The notes: generated by a model not told the origin, from the letters alone. Positions 8,794 to 17,548 are shown, counted from the stretch's first letter. The stretch: 64,000 nt of DNA from UBA7672 sp047601145 (GCA_047601145.1 JASGJW010000001.1:496001-560000), one strand, 5' to 3'. Numbers and translations: made by a program.

Positions 8794-9822
8794 ATGCGTG
8801 CAGCCGTGTTCAAGGCCATCGGACAGCCGCTCGAAGTGGAGACGATCGCCGATCCTGTGCCCGCGCCGCACCAGCTTTTGCTCAGGGTGCACAATTGCGG
8901 GATATGCGGGTCGGACCTGCACATGACCGAGGCGCATACCCTGTCGAAGATCCCGGCGGGCGCGGTGCTGGGCCATGAATTCTCCGGCGAGATCGTCGGC
9001 ATCGGGACGGCGCTGAAAGGCAAGTTCCGTGAGGGCCAGCGCGTGGCGGGCTTTCCCTATATCCAGTGCGGCGTGTGCCCGGCCTGCGTGCGGGGCGATA
9101 CGACGTTCGGCGCGTGCACCGGCGCGACGAGCATCGGGCTCGGGCAGCATCACGGCGCTTACGCAGAGCTGGTGACGATCGGCGGCAATGGCGCGCATCT
9201 TCTACCGGACAGTGTTTCGTTCGAGGAAGGCGCACTGATCGAGCCCTTGTGCGTCGGCCTGCATGCGGTCGATGCGGCGAAGATGGAGCGCGGGGCGACC
9301 GTGCTGGTGATCGGCGCGGGACCGGTGGGCCTGGCGGTGATGTTGTGGGCGAGGTTTCTCGGCGCGCGGCATGTGATCGTATCCGAGATGGCGGAGAACC
9401 GGCGCGCGACGGCGGCGCGGTTCGGCGCGACCGATGCGATCGACCCCAAGGCGCCTCTGACGCCGCAGGTTCAGGCCATCGCCGGCAAGGGACCGGACGT
9501 CATCTTCGAGTGCGTGGGCGTGCCCGGCATGATCAACAGCGTGATGATGGACGCCCCGCGCGGGGCGAAGATCGTGATCGCGGGCGTGTGCCAACAGATG
9601 GACCAGATCCTGCCGATGATGGGCATCGTGAAGGAGCTGACGCTGCAATTCGTGCTCGGCTACCGGCCTGCCGACTTCGACTATGTGATCGAAATGATCG
9701 CCAAGGACCGTATCGATGTCGGCCACATGGTCACCGACAGGGTGACGCTGGACCAGCTGCCCGGGGCGTTCGAGGCGCTGAGGAAGCCGACGACGCAGTG
9801 CAAGGTTATGGTGGGTTTCTAG
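8794..9822 (+). CDS. Zinc-binding alcohol dehydrogenase (MDR family)
   Basis: Medium-chain NAD(P)-dependent dehydrogenase of 342 residues. Catalytic zinc ligands are visible in NCGICGSDLH (Cys38) and GHEFSGEIVG (His61). The structural-zinc loop CGVCPACVRGDTTFGAC keeps all four cysteines. The Rossmann fold has VIGAGPVGLAVM, followed by an acidic residue after the second strand (SEMAENRR). The start was placed at MRAAVFKAIG because GGGAGGA precedes it; an upstream in-frame ATG would add eight unlikely residues. Sorbitol/threonine-dehydrogenase-like by overall look, but substrate is unknown. Confidence 0.88.
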   Translation: MRAAVFKAIGQPLEVETIADPVPAPHQLLLRVHNCGICGSDLHMTEAHTLSKIPAGAVLGHEFSGEIVGIGTALKGKFREGQRVAGFPYIQCGVCPACVRGDTTFGACTGATSIGLGQHHGAYAELVTIGGNGAHLLPDSVSFEEGALIEPLCVGLHAVDAAKMERGATVLVIGAGPVGLAVMLWARFLGARHVIVSEMAENRRATAARFGATDAIDPKAPLTPQVQAIAGKGPDVIFECVGVPGMINSVMMDAPRGAKIVIAGVCQQMDQILPMMGIVKELTLQFVLGYRPADFDYVIEMIAKDRIDVGHMVTDRVTLDQLPGAFEALRKPTTQCKVMVGF

Positions 9823-9884
9823 GCCGCGTTTCGCCCCTCACCTGCCTACTCCCCAACGCGCGCCAGCCGTGCGATAGCAGCCCC

Positions 9885-10490
9885 ATGAAACCCTTCACGA
9901 CCCTTACCGGAACCGCCGCGCCGCTGCCGATCGCGAACGTCGACACCGACCAGATCATTCCGAAGCAGTTCCTGAAGACGGTCTCGCGCGAAGGGCTGGC
10001 GAAGGGACTGTTCTACGATTTCAAGACCAACGCCGATGGCTCGCCGAACCCGGACTTCGTGCTGAACAAGCCGGCCTACGCCAGGGCGTCGATCCTGGTG
10101 GCGAAGGAGAATTTCGGCTGCGGATCATCGCGCGAACATGCGCCGTGGGCGCTGCTGGACCAGGGGCTGACCTGCGTGATCGCGCCGAGCTTCGCGGACA
10201 TCTTCTACAACAACTGTTTCAAGAACGGCCTCCTGCCGATCGTGCTGCCGCGCGAGGTTGTGGACCAGCTGATGGAACAGGCGGGCGGGCCGAACCACAT
10301 CTTCAATATCGATCTTGCAGCCCAGACCGTGACGGCGCCGGACGGCAAGGTGCACCGGTTCGACATCGATCAGGGCCGCAAGGCGAGCCTGATGGCCGGT
10401 CTGGATGAAGTCGGCGAGACGCTGACGCATGCGGGCGCGATCAAGGACTTCGAGGAGCGCCGGAAACTGGCGCAGCCATGGCTGGCATAA
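9885..10490 (+). CDS. leuD: 3-isopropylmalate dehydratase small subunit
   Basis: Small subunit (201 residues) that with LeuC isomerises 2- to 3-isopropylmalate in leucine synthesis. Diagnostic motifs are ANVDTDQIIPKQFLKT at the start, FGCGSSREHAPWALLDQG in the swivelling domain, and FADIFYNNCFKNGLLPI. The frame is open back into the dehydrogenase gene, but all LeuD homology begins at MKPFTTLTG. leuC is not in the window; leuB lies about 3.2 kb downstream on the same strand, with a lipoprotein, a pore-like protein and an SDR/LysR pair between them. Confidence 0.95.
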   Translation: MKPFTTLTGTAAPLPIANVDTDQIIPKQFLKTVSREGLAKGLFYDFKTNADGSPNPDFVLNKPAYARASILVAKENFGCGSSREHAPWALLDQGLTCVIAPSFADIFYNNCFKNGLLPIVLPREVVDQLMEQAGGPNHIFNIDLAAQTVTAPDGKVHRFDIDQGRKASLMAGLDEVGETLTHAGAIKDFEERRKLAQPWLA

Positions 10491-10501
10491 GGGTTGGGAT
10501 G

Positions 10502-11137
10502 ATGCGCACCCTGCCCTTCGCCCTGGCGCTGATGCTCGCCGCGTGTGGCGGGGCGCAGACGCAAGCTGCAATGACGGAAGACGCTGCGAAGACGGCCGAA
10601 GCCGCCAAGCCCATCGATCCCAGGGAAGCGGCGGAGGCGGCTGCAGCGAAGCTCAAGGCGGACGAGCTGGCCAGGCAGAAGCCGGAGTTCGATGCGGCGC
10701 TGGCGGCCAAGGATAATGCAAAGCTCGACGACCTTGCCGACGCCGGCAATGGCCATGCGCTCTACTGGCGCGCGCAGGAGCGGCTTTCCTCGCAGGACTT
10801 CTCGCAGCAGCAAGGCGGTTTCGAGGACATGGAAGCGGCGGCCGCCGAGGGCGTCGCCGATGCGCAGATGTGGGTCGGCATGAAGATGGCCTACGGGCTC
10901 GACGGCTATCAGCTGAAGCCAGCCTCGGGCCTCAAGATGATGGAACGCGCGGCGAACCAGGGGAATGTCGAGGCGATCCTCGCGGTCGCGCAGATGTATG
11001 CCGAAGACACGTTCATGGCCGACAAGGTCAAGGCGCGCGAATGGTTCCAGCGCGCAGCTGACAAGGGATCGGACAAGGCCAAGCAGGCGCTGGAGAAGAT
11101 GGGGCCGGCGCCTGAGAAGCCCGGCGGCAAGCCTTAG
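10502..11137 (+). CDS. Sel1-repeat lipoprotein
   Basis: Predicted lipoprotein of 211 residues. Signal peptide MRTLPFALALMLAACGG has a lipobox (LAAC), giving a lipidated cysteine at about position 16. A charged, alanine-rich linker follows (residues 20-75), then helical repeats of the Sel1/TPR type, clearest in AADKGSDKAKQAL and EAAAAEGVADAQMWVGMKMAYG. Such proteins are usually protein-interaction scaffolds in the envelope. Two ATGs lie side by side; the second has better spacing from AAGGG. It starts 12 nt after leuD and its stop overlaps that of the convergent next gene. Confidence 0.78.
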   Translation: MRTLPFALALMLAACGGAQTQAAMTEDAAKTAEAAKPIDPREAAEAAAAKLKADELARQKPEFDAALAAKDNAKLDDLADAGNGHALYWRAQERLSSQDFSQQQGGFEDMEAAAAEGVADAQMWVGMKMAYGLDGYQLKPASGLKMMERAANQGNVEAILAVAQMYAEDTFMADKVKAREWFQRAADKGSDKAKQALEKMGPAPEKPGGKP

Positions 11138-11499
11138 GACTTGTCGTCGTCATCCACGTGGAGCGCGTGAAGCACGCGGTGGAGGACCGGAGCTAGGACA
11201 ACGCCTGAAGCCACCACGAAGACAAGGCCGCAGCCCAGCGCATAGAAGCCGGCGAAGAGCTTGCCCGCTTCGGTCTTGAGCTCGGGCGCGACGGGTCCCA
11301 TGCCGCCAAGCAGCATCGCCGAGTTGAGGAAGGCGTCGATCAGGCTCATGCCTTCGGTTGCCTGATACCCGACGATGCCGATGGCCAGCACGACAGCGAT
11401 CAGCACGGTCGCGAAGACGATGTTGACGACCATGCGGCTCGCGAACCGGATGGGAGATGCGAGCGGGGCTTCCTTGTAGTCGAAGTTGAACAGCGCCAT
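11134..11499 (-). CDS. Small two-helix membrane protein resembling a potassium-channel pore domain
   Basis: A 121-residue protein with two strong membrane helices (about residues 22-45 and 83-108) and a re-entrant-like loop between them, SLIDAFLNSAMLLGGMGPVAPELKTEAGK, followed by GKLFAGFYALGCGLVF. This layout resembles the two-helix pore module of potassium channels (Ion_trans_2), but the classical TVGYG filter is absent; LLGGMGP is in its place. The C-terminus is acidic (HVDDDDKS). GGAGGAAG precedes the chosen ATG; a longer in-frame start 17 codons upstream is less likely. Its stop overlaps the lipoprotein's stop by 4 bp. Channel function is inference. Confidence 0.7.
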   Translation of the reverse strand: MALFNFDYKEAPLASPIRFASRMVVNIVFATVLIAVVLAIGIVGYQATEGMSLIDAFLNSAMLLGGMGPVAPELKTEAGKLFAGFYALGCGLVFVVASGVVLAPVLHRVLHALHVDDDDKS

Positions 11500-11544
11500 C
11501 GGCGTCTTCCTCCAATCCCTGATTGGTAGTCCCAAAAGGGCAGT

Positions 11545-11576
11545 CCCCAAGAGGCCGGAGTATCGGCCCCTTGGGG
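11545..11576 (-). terminator. Long GC-rich hairpin between the SDR and pore-like genes
   Basis: Thirteen-bp inverted repeat CCCCAAGAGGCCG / CGGCCCCTTGGGG with one mismatch and a 6-nt loop. On the minus strand a CCCTTTTGGG palindrome follows shortly, so it may end the SDR transcript or shape the leader of the pore-like gene. There is no clean T-tract directly after the stem. Confidence 0.45.
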
Positions 11577-11622
11577 TGGGAGGTTCAAGCGCCCGTATCT
11601 GGAAGTCTTCTGTTTGAGTCTT

Positions 11623-12633
11623 TTAGGGCGTGGCGGTTCTGGCGGGGCTGGCTCCCCGGCTCTTCTGTGGTTTCGCAACGATGGCGGCGCGGAAGGCGCG
11701 GACGGTTTCGGGCACGCCAACCTCGAAGGGCGTCGCATCACCCCAGAAGCGGCGGGAGAACTTCGTCGCATCGACATGGTAGGGGCGGTTCCAGGTGAAG
11801 CGCATTTCCGAATATTCGCGGATGAAGGGTATGAATGCGCCCAGGACCGGAAGAAGCGGCGAGGGTATCGCCATGATCTTCAGCTTCTGGCCGACAGCGT
11901 CAGCGCCCATCTGCAGGATCTGACGGGCGGTGCGCGTGGGGGCGCAGGGCACGTGCCAGATCTGGTTGAAGGCGTCATCCGGCGCATCGAGCAGCGTGAC
12001 GGCGGCGCGAGCGATGTCCGGGACGTAGGCGAAAGCGTGGGGCTGATCGGGCTCCATGAGCAGGGTGGCGGCCTTGCCTTGCGCGATCATGCCAAGGCCG
12101 GTTTCACCGATGTGCGAACGTTCAACGCCGGCGCCGTAGAAATCGGGAGCGCCAAGAGCGGCCCAGCGGATGCGGGCTTCGCGAGCGGCCTTCTTCCACA
12201 TGCGTGTGATTTCGGAACGGACGGCGGGTTTCACGCCATGGCTGGTGAGCGGGAGGTCTTCGTGAAGGGGAACGTTCTGCGGGCCGTACATGTACAGGTT
12301 GTCGATATGGACAATGCGGGCCCGGGTCGCTTCGGCCGCGGCGATGAAGTTGGCCATCGCTTTCGGCCATGACGCTCTCCAGACCTTGCCGGTGTATTCG
12401 AAGCCGATGGTGATGACGGCCTGCTCGGCGCCGGTCATGGCGCGGAGGACCTGCCCGGCATCGAGCGCATCGCACGCCATGAACTCGGCCGCTGGGGGGA
12501 GGTTTGCCGGGCGCTTGCGCTGCACGATGCGGACGGGCGTGCCGCGGGCAATCAGGCGCTCGGCCGTGGCGATGCCGGTCGGGCCGTAGCCAAAGATCGT
12601 CACGAGGGCTTTCGGGTTCGGGGACGTCGTCAT
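11623..12633 (-). CDS. NAD(P)-dependent epimerase/dehydratase-like SDR protein
   Basis: Extended short-chain dehydrogenase-like protein of 336 residues. The nucleotide site is LVTIFGYGPTGIATAERL, a GxGxxG variant shared with NmrA/atypical SDRs, and the acidic residue that would favour NAD is replaced by QRKR, pointing to NADP (inference). Later segments VVHIDNLYMYGP-like (here RIVHIDNLYMYGPQNVP) and FAYVPDIARAAVTLLD fit the extended SDR fold. The usual YxxxK is not obvious; NLYMYGP is at that region without the lysine. It is divergent from a LysR gene, which probably controls it. Confidence 0.8.
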   Translation of the reverse strand: MTTSPNPKALVTIFGYGPTGIATAERLIARGTPVRIVQRKRPANLPPAAEFMACDALDAGQVLRAMTGAEQAVITIGFEYTGKVWRASWPKAMANFIAAAEATRARIVHIDNLYMYGPQNVPLHEDLPLTSHGVKPAVRSEITRMWKKAAREARIRWAALGAPDFYGAGVERSHIGETGLGMIAQGKAATLLMEPDQPHAFAYVPDIARAAVTLLDAPDDAFNQIWHVPCAPTRTARQILQMGADAVGQKLKIMAIPSPLLPVLGAFIPFIREYSEMRFTWNRPYHVDATKFSRRFWGDATPFEVGVPETVRAFRAAIVAKPQKSRGASPARTATP

Positions 12634-12680
12634 TGGGACAGCTCCTTCTTCGTTGACAAGAAGGTAGACCCGCGAGCATC

Positions 12681-12713
12681 ATATCAGAAATGCATAGTTG
12701 GTATTATTGATAT
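12681..12713. promoter_or_regulatory. Candidate LysR operator between the SDR and lysR genes
   Basis: Inverted repeat ATATCA-N21-TGATAT in the 78-bp gap between the divergent genes, its right arm overlapping the lysR start codon. The AT-rich block stands out from the GC-rich surroundings. Placement fits autoregulation plus control of the divergent SDR gene; binding is inference. Confidence 0.4.
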
Positions 12714-13671
12714 GCGCGAAGTGAATTTAGCTGGCGTCGACCTCAACCTGCTGCCGGCGCTCGAAGCGTTGTTGAAGCGGCGGAATGTAAGCCATGCGGC
12801 GGAGGATGTGGGCCTAAGCCAGCCGGCGATGAGCCGCGCCCTGGCCAGATTGAGAGAGGTGCTGGGCGATGCGCTGCTGGTGCGCGTGCCGGGCGGCGGA
12901 TACGCGCTGACGCCGCGCGCGGAGGCGCTGTCGGCGCAGCTGATCGCGACACTGGATCATGTGAAGGCGGTGTTCCGCGAGCCGAGCTTTGATCCGGCGC
13001 GCGTACAGCGGACGATCAGGATCGCCGGCATCGACACCCACACCATCCTGCTGGCGCCGGCATTGATGGCGCGGCTCGCAAAGGAAGCGCCCGGGATCGA
13101 CATCCGCTTCGAAAACTACGGGCCGGACCTTGTCGAGCGGGTGGAGACGGGGCGGATCGATCTTGCCTTTGCAACAGCCAGCACGCCGCTTCCGCCAGGC
13201 GCACGCAGCGAGAGCTATGCAGTCGACAAGCTCGCGCTGGTGCTGCGCAAGGGCCATCCGATGGCGAAGAAGAAGTGGACCATAGAGGACTATGGGAAGG
13301 TTCTGCATGTCGGGATCTCGATCCTCGGCGATGCGGGATCGGAGCTGGATGCGCAACTGGCCAAGGCGGGCGTGCACCGGCGCATGGCGCTCGTGACGCC
13401 GCACTTCATCGCGGCGCTGGCGGCGGCTGGCGGTACGGACATGGCGACGACCATGAGCCGCGTGTTCGCAAGCCGGTTCGCCGATGAATTCGGGCTCGTG
13501 CTGAAGGAGCCGCCTTTGCCAATCCTCGACCTGGAGCTGACGCTGGTGTGGAGCCATCTGCGCGCGGCGGACCCCGTTCTGGCATGGGTGCGGGGCGTGA
13601 TGAAGGATGTGGCGCGCGACACGATGGATCTGGCCGGATCGCGGGTTTCCCGAAGGGCGGAAAGGCTCTAA
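12712..13671 (+). CDS. LysR family transcriptional regulator
   Basis: 319-residue LysR-type regulator. The N-terminal winged helix is standard: LAGVDLNLLPALEALLKRRNVSHAAEDVGLSQPAMSRALARLREVLGDALLVRVPGG, with the effector-binding domain from about residue 95 (RTIRIAGIDTHTILLAPAL onward). The VDLNLLPALEAL opening resembles the NodD/PcpR-type branch. It is divergent from the SDR gene with 78 bp between starts, the usual arrangement for a LysR protein and its target. Effector unknown. Confidence 0.9.
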   Translation: MREVNLAGVDLNLLPALEALLKRRNVSHAAEDVGLSQPAMSRALARLREVLGDALLVRVPGGGYALTPRAEALSAQLIATLDHVKAVFREPSFDPARVQRTIRIAGIDTHTILLAPALMARLAKEAPGIDIRFENYGPDLVERVETGRIDLAFATASTPLPPGARSESYAVDKLALVLRKGHPMAKKKWTIEDYGKVLHVGISILGDAGSELDAQLAKAGVHRRMALVTPHFIAALAAAGGTDMATTMSRVFASRFADEFGLVLKEPPLPILDLELTLVWSHLRAADPVLAWVRGVMKDVARDTMDLAGSRVSRRAERL

Positions 13672-13704
13672 GACGCCTCGCGACACATACGGGACGAGAC
13701 GCTC

Positions 13705-14787
13705 ATGGCCGCCACGAACACGCAAACCCTGCTGCTGCTGCCCGGCGACGGGATCGGGCCGGAAGTGACCGAGGAAGCCCGCCGCGTGGCGGCGCAGGTG
13801 GCGCCGGACCTCGCGATCGAGGAGGCCTTCTTCGGCGGGGTTTCCTACGACCAGTTCGGCACGCCGCTGACCGATGCGGTGATGGACCGGGCCAAGAAAG
13901 TCGACGCCATCCTGATGGGCGCCGTGGGCGGACCGAAGTGGGACAATGTTCCGCGCGACAAACGGCCTGAGGCTGCCCTGCTGCGCATCCGCAAGGAGCT
14001 CGATGTCTACGCCAACCTGCGCCCGGCCTTCTGCTTCCCTGCTCTCGCCGGCGCCTCGGCGCTGAAGCCGGAACTGGTCGAAGGCCTCGATATCCTGATC
14101 GTGCGCGAGCTGACCTCGGGCGTCTATTTCGGCCAGCCGAAAACGATCGAGCAACTTCCCAATGGCGAACGCCGGGGTGTCGATACGCAGAGCTATACAA
14201 CCGGCGAGATCCGCCGCGTGGCGGCGCGAGCATTCGAGCTGGCGCGCGGACGCACACGGACGAGCAAGTTCGCGGGCGTGCTGTCGTGCGAGAAATCCAA
14301 CGTGATGGATTCCGGACTGCTGTGGCGCGAGGAAGTGACCAAGCTGCACAAGGAACAGTACAGCGACGTGAAGCTGGATCACATGCTGGCGGATGCGGCC
14401 GCGATGCATCTCGTGAAAGCGCCGAAGGACATCAACGTGCTGCTGGCCGACAACCTGTTCGGCGACATTCTGTCGGATGAAGCCTCGATGCTGACGGGCT
14501 CGATCGGCATGCTGCCGTCGGCATCGCTGGGCGAGCCGGGCGTGCCGGGGCTGTATGAGCCGGTGCATGGTTCAGCGCCCGACATCGCAGGCAAGGGCCT
14601 CGCCAACCCGATCGCGGCGATCCTGTCGCTCGAAATGGTGATGCGCTGGAGCCTTGGCCGCGCTGATGTCGCTGACCGCATCTTCGCGGCCGTCGGCAAG
14701 GCGCTGGACGGCGGCGCGCGCACGGCCGACCTCGGCGGCTCGATGAGTACGCGCCAGATGGCTGATGCGATCCTGAAACATCTCTAG
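13705..14787 (+). CDS. leuB: 3-isopropylmalate dehydrogenase
   Basis: Oxidatively decarboxylates 3-isopropylmalate to 2-oxoisocaproate using NAD+, the third step of leucine synthesis. The 360-residue length is standard. Motifs: LLPGDGIGPEVTEEARR at the N-terminus, AVGGPKWD, the arginine run RIRKELDVYANLRPA, IVRELTSGVYFG, and the metal/NAD site DNLFGDILSDEASMLTGSIGMLPSASLG followed by EPVHGSAPDIAGKGLANP. Together with leuD upstream and the Asd-like gene downstream it keeps part of the leuCDB-asd order seen in many alphaproteobacteria. Confidence 0.96.
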   Translation: MAATNTQTLLLLPGDGIGPEVTEEARRVAAQVAPDLAIEEAFFGGVSYDQFGTPLTDAVMDRAKKVDAILMGAVGGPKWDNVPRDKRPEAALLRIRKELDVYANLRPAFCFPALAGASALKPELVEGLDILIVRELTSGVYFGQPKTIEQLPNGERRGVDTQSYTTGEIRRVAARAFELARGRTRTSKFAGVLSCEKSNVMDSGLLWREEVTKLHKEQYSDVKLDHMLADAAAMHLVKAPKDINVLLADNLFGDILSDEASMLTGSIGMLPSASLGEPGVPGLYEPVHGSAPDIAGKGLANPIAAILSLEMVMRWSLGRADVADRIFAAVGKALDGGARTADLGGSMSTRQMADAILKHL

Positions 14788-14859
14788 GAATTCGGGCGGC
14801 GGACCTTGCCCGGGCCTGATGCAACGACTAGAACATATCAGGAACAACGAGGACTAAAG

Positions 14860-15201
14860 ATGACCCATCTCAACATCGACTATGTCGAGTTCGCGAGCGG
14901 CGACCTGGCGAAGAGCAAGGCGTTCTTCGGCAAGGCGTTCGGCTGGACCTTCCAGGATTACGGGCCAGATTATGCGGCGATGACCAATGCGGGGCTCGAT
15001 GGCGGGCTGCAAAGCGATCCGGCCGAGGCGAACGCCCTGCCCCTCGTGATCCTCAAGGCGGATGACCTCGAGGCGGCTCTGAAGGCCGTGACGGGGTCGG
15101 GTGGAACAGTGACGCGGCCGATCTTCAGTTTTCCGGGCGGACGGCGCTTCCACTTCCGCGAGCCGGGTGGCAACCAACTCGGAGTGTGGAGCGAGAAATA
15201 G
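14860..15201 (+). CDS. VOC family protein (glyoxalase-like)
   Basis: Single-module vicinal-oxygen-chelate protein of 113 residues, starting MTHLNIDYVEFASGDLAKSKAFFGKAFGW. Typical features are the FQDYGPDYAAMTNAGLDGGL central segment and REPGGNQLGVWSEK at the end, which has Gln-Leu-x-Val-Trp instead of the commoner E-metal ligand segment. Similar small proteins are often annotated as extradiol dioxygenase-like. GAGGA precedes the chosen ATG; an upstream in-frame ATG overlaps only spacer. Confidence 0.82.
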   Translation: MTHLNIDYVEFASGDLAKSKAFFGKAFGWTFQDYGPDYAAMTNAGLDGGLQSDPAEANALPLVILKADDLEAALKAVTGSGGTVTRPIFSFPGGRRFHFREPGGNQLGVWSEK

Positions 15202-15228
15202 CCTCGCTCACGCCGCGCGGGGGAGCAG

Positions 15229-15723
15229 ATGGCGCTGAAAATCGTGGAAGGCGCTGTCGCGGAACTGGGCGAGGCGACTGCTCTTGCCTCCGAAGCCGGA
15301 CCGACCGGCATATCGTGGAGCTTTGTGCGTTTTGACCGGGGCCAGCGCGCCGCTGTGACGCTGGAGCGCGTGATGGCCGATCCGGTGATGGCCAAGCGCA
15401 TCGCGCCCAAGCAGGCCGGGCGCTTTGCCTTCTATCTGTTCGACAGACAACTGGTCCTGTGCGGGTTTGCCGGAGCGGGCGGGATCGAGATCGCGAAGCT
15501 GGAAAGCGATCCGGCGGCAATTGCTGCTGACGCCATCCGCCTGCCGGCCAAGCGGAAGATCTTCTGGGGGGTCGTGCTGATCCCGACGATCATCGGACTG
15601 TTCTTCGCGTTCGACATGATCCGCGCCGGGCGCGCGAAGCTGAAAGCCAATCCGGCGCCGAAGCGGCCCAGCGACGAGCGTGTGACCGCCAGGCTGAAGG
15701 GCCAGTGGTGGCGTCTCTGGTAG
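15229..15723 (+). CDS. Uncharacterised protein with one C-terminal membrane helix
   Basis: 164 residues, family not recognised. The N-terminal two thirds look globular and soluble; one hydrophobic helix lies at about residues 111-130 (FWGVVLIPTIIGLFFAFDMI), flanked by basic residues on both sides (LPAKRK before, RAGRAKLK after), and a short basic tail ends in KGQWWRLW. Probably a tail-proximal single-pass membrane protein facing the cytoplasm. A purine-rich GGGGGAG precedes the ATG. It follows the VOC gene by 27 bp, so co-transcription is likely. Confidence 0.62.
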   Translation: MALKIVEGAVAELGEATALASEAGPTGISWSFVRFDRGQRAAVTLERVMADPVMAKRIAPKQAGRFAFYLFDRQLVLCGFAGAGGIEIAKLESDPAAIAADAIRLPAKRKIFWGVVLIPTIIGLFFAFDMIRAGRAKLKANPAPKRPSDERVTARLKGQWWRLW

Positions 15724-15961
15724 TACGGGACGACACAGGACGGGCGCATCTTTCTGACCGGAAGGAGCAAGGCGTTAGGCCGTTCCCGCGGAGCAACCTC
15801 AGAAGGCCTCGCCGATCACCCTCTCCAAAACACCCCTCATTGCTTGAATTTATGCAGTTACCGTTGGGCCCACTCGCCTGGCAGGGTGTCGGGGCTCCGA
15901 TTGATCTGGAATAACTCTTGCTACCGGACGGCATAGGAAACCCAGTCGCCGGGCCAGCATC

Positions 15962-17164
15962 GTGCCGACCACCGTCTCCTCGAGCTTCCAACGCCGGTAT
16001 GACCTGGACTGGCTGCGCATTGGCGCAATCGCGCTGCTGATCGTCACGCATGTGAACTACGTCTTCGTGTCGTGGCACTGGCGCGTGCACAGCGAGAATG
16101 GCGGCCTCTTCGGAGACCTCGTCTTTGAAACGCTGGCGCCGTGGCGGATGGCGCTGGTGTTCTTCATCGGCGGCGCAGCGACGCGCTTCATGCTCGACAA
16201 GCTCGATCTTGGCGCATTCCTCCAGAACCGGTTCCTGCGGCTCTTCGTGCCATTCGTGTTCGCGATGATCGTCCTCATCCCGCCGATCAACTACATCGCG
16301 CTCGGATCGGCCCACCAGCACAGCTATCTCTATTACCTGACGCATGACTTCATCCATGCGCACAAGGTCTATGGCGTCTGGTTCCCCGACTTCCTGCACG
16401 CCTGGTTCCTGATCTACGTGTTCTGCTATGCGGTCGCTGCGGGCCTGGCCTGGCGGCTTGCGCACAAGCATTTCGCGCGCGCCGAGCAACTGGCCGGGCA
16501 GATGCCGGTCGAGCTTGCCGTTTTGGTTGCAGCAACTGCCTTCTTCGTCAGCTCCGGCCTGCTGGAGCCTGTTTTCGGCCAGTCACAGGCGCTGATCGAT
16601 GATCCAACCGCCCATGTGCGCTCGATCACGCCGTTCCTGCTCGGGCTTCTGCTGGTGCGTCAGGCGGGCTTCTGGACGTCGCTGCGGGCGGCGCGCCGTT
16701 GGCTCTATCCGCTGGCGGGGATCCTGCTGAGCCTCTCACTCGGATTTGTTCTTCTGGGCGATTCCCGCGGCATTCCTCATGGCCTGCACAAGGTCTTGGA
16801 AGCAGTAGACAGTCTCTATGGCGCGGTTATGCTGTTCGCGGTCCTCGCCTTCGCGAGCAGTGCACTGAACCACAAGGGGCCTGGCCTGTCGCAATCCTAT
16901 CTCAGCGATGCGATCATGCCGGTCTACCTCCTGCACAATCTCATCCTGCCGGTCGTGGCGAAGGTGGTTCTGCTTGCACGCTACCCGCTGTGGATCGAAT
17001 ACCCGCTGGTTCTGCTGCTCGTGGCCGCGATCAGCATGGCGATCTACCACGTCGCAGTCCGGCCGTTCGATCCGGTCCGCTTCCTGTTCGGCATGAAGCT
17101 GAAAGGAAAGACACGGACGCCCAGCCCGTCGGCGCCTTCCGGGACCGGGCATCTGGCAGGCTAA
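15962..17164 (+). CDS. Acyltransferase 3 family integral membrane protein
   Basis: 400-residue polytopic protein of the acyltransferase-3 (OpgC/MdoC-like) family, which moves acyl groups from cytoplasmic donors to envelope sugars or lipids. It begins RRYDLDWLRIGAIALLIVTHVNYVF, the family's DxLR plus helix-1 histidine signature. FFIGGAATRFMLDK and the arginine-rich FLQNRFLRLFVPF follow, and about ten helices in all. The start codon is GTG; no better ATG is present. A 238-bp spacer without a gene precedes it. Acceptor unknown. Confidence 0.82.
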   Translation: MPTTVSSSFQRRYDLDWLRIGAIALLIVTHVNYVFVSWHWRVHSENGGLFGDLVFETLAPWRMALVFFIGGAATRFMLDKLDLGAFLQNRFLRLFVPFVFAMIVLIPPINYIALGSAHQHSYLYYLTHDFIHAHKVYGVWFPDFLHAWFLIYVFCYAVAAGLAWRLAHKHFARAEQLAGQMPVELAVLVAATAFFVSSGLLEPVFGQSQALIDDPTAHVRSITPFLLGLLLVRQAGFWTSLRAARRWLYPLAGILLSLSLGFVLLGDSRGIPHGLHKVLEAVDSLYGAVMLFAVLAFASSALNHKGPGLSQSYLSDAIMPVYLLHNLILPVVAKVVLLARYPLWIEYPLVLLLVAAISMAIYHVAVRPFDPVRFLFGMKLKGKTRTPSPSAPSGTGHLAG

Positions 17165-17170
17165 GCCGCC

Positions 17171-17548
17171 TCAGCTGTAATCGCAGATGCGCGCCAGCCG
17201 GTTGTCCCGGAGTTCGAAGATCGTCGCGCCGCGGATGGAGACGTGCTCGCCGGGTCGGACCTGATGGCCCAGTTCGGCAGCGGCAATGCCGGAAAACAGG
17301 GTTTCGGCAGCGGCGCGCTGGCCATCGACCAGGATGGCGACAACCTCGTGCCGACGCTCGCGGAAGGCGCGGGTGGTCGCCTCGATGACCTCCCGCATCT
17401 CGTCCTTGCCGTTCAGCTTCAGGGAGCCGCCGGGATTAGTGATGGTCTCGAACACCACGTCGTCGGAGCAGCAATCGAGCATGCCATCGACGTCGTTCGC
17501 GTTATATCGATCGACATAGCGGCGAACGAGGGCGGCGACGTCGGACAT
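17171..17548 (-). CDS. SnoaL-like / NTF2-fold protein
   Basis: 125-residue protein of the NTF2-like superfamily. VAALVRRYVDRYNANDVDGMLDCCSDDVVFE is the typical two-helix start of SnoaL-like polyketide cyclases and steroid isomerases, followed by the cone-forming sheet ending VRPGEHVSIRGATIFELRDNRLARICDYS. Such proteins act as small isomerases or hydratases, or simply bind ligands; the reaction is unknown. AGGAG precedes the start. Convergent with the acyltransferase gene, 6 bp between stops. Confidence 0.78.
   Translation of the reverse strand: MSDVAALVRRYVDRYNANDVDGMLDCCSDDVVFETITNPGGSLKLNGKDEMREVIEATTRAFRERRHEVVAILVDGQRAAAETLFSGIAAAELGHQVRPGEHVSIRGATIFELRDNRLARICDYS

Noticed and set aside
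9066..9884. N-terminal extension of the leuD frame into the dehydrogenase gene
   Set aside because: LeuD similarity starts exactly at MKPFTTLTG and the upstream part overlaps the alcohol dehydrogenase in another frame.
12814..14568. 584-residue minus-strand frame across lysR and leuB
   Set aside because: It spans two well-supported genes and their gap, with shadow-like composition and no domain signature.
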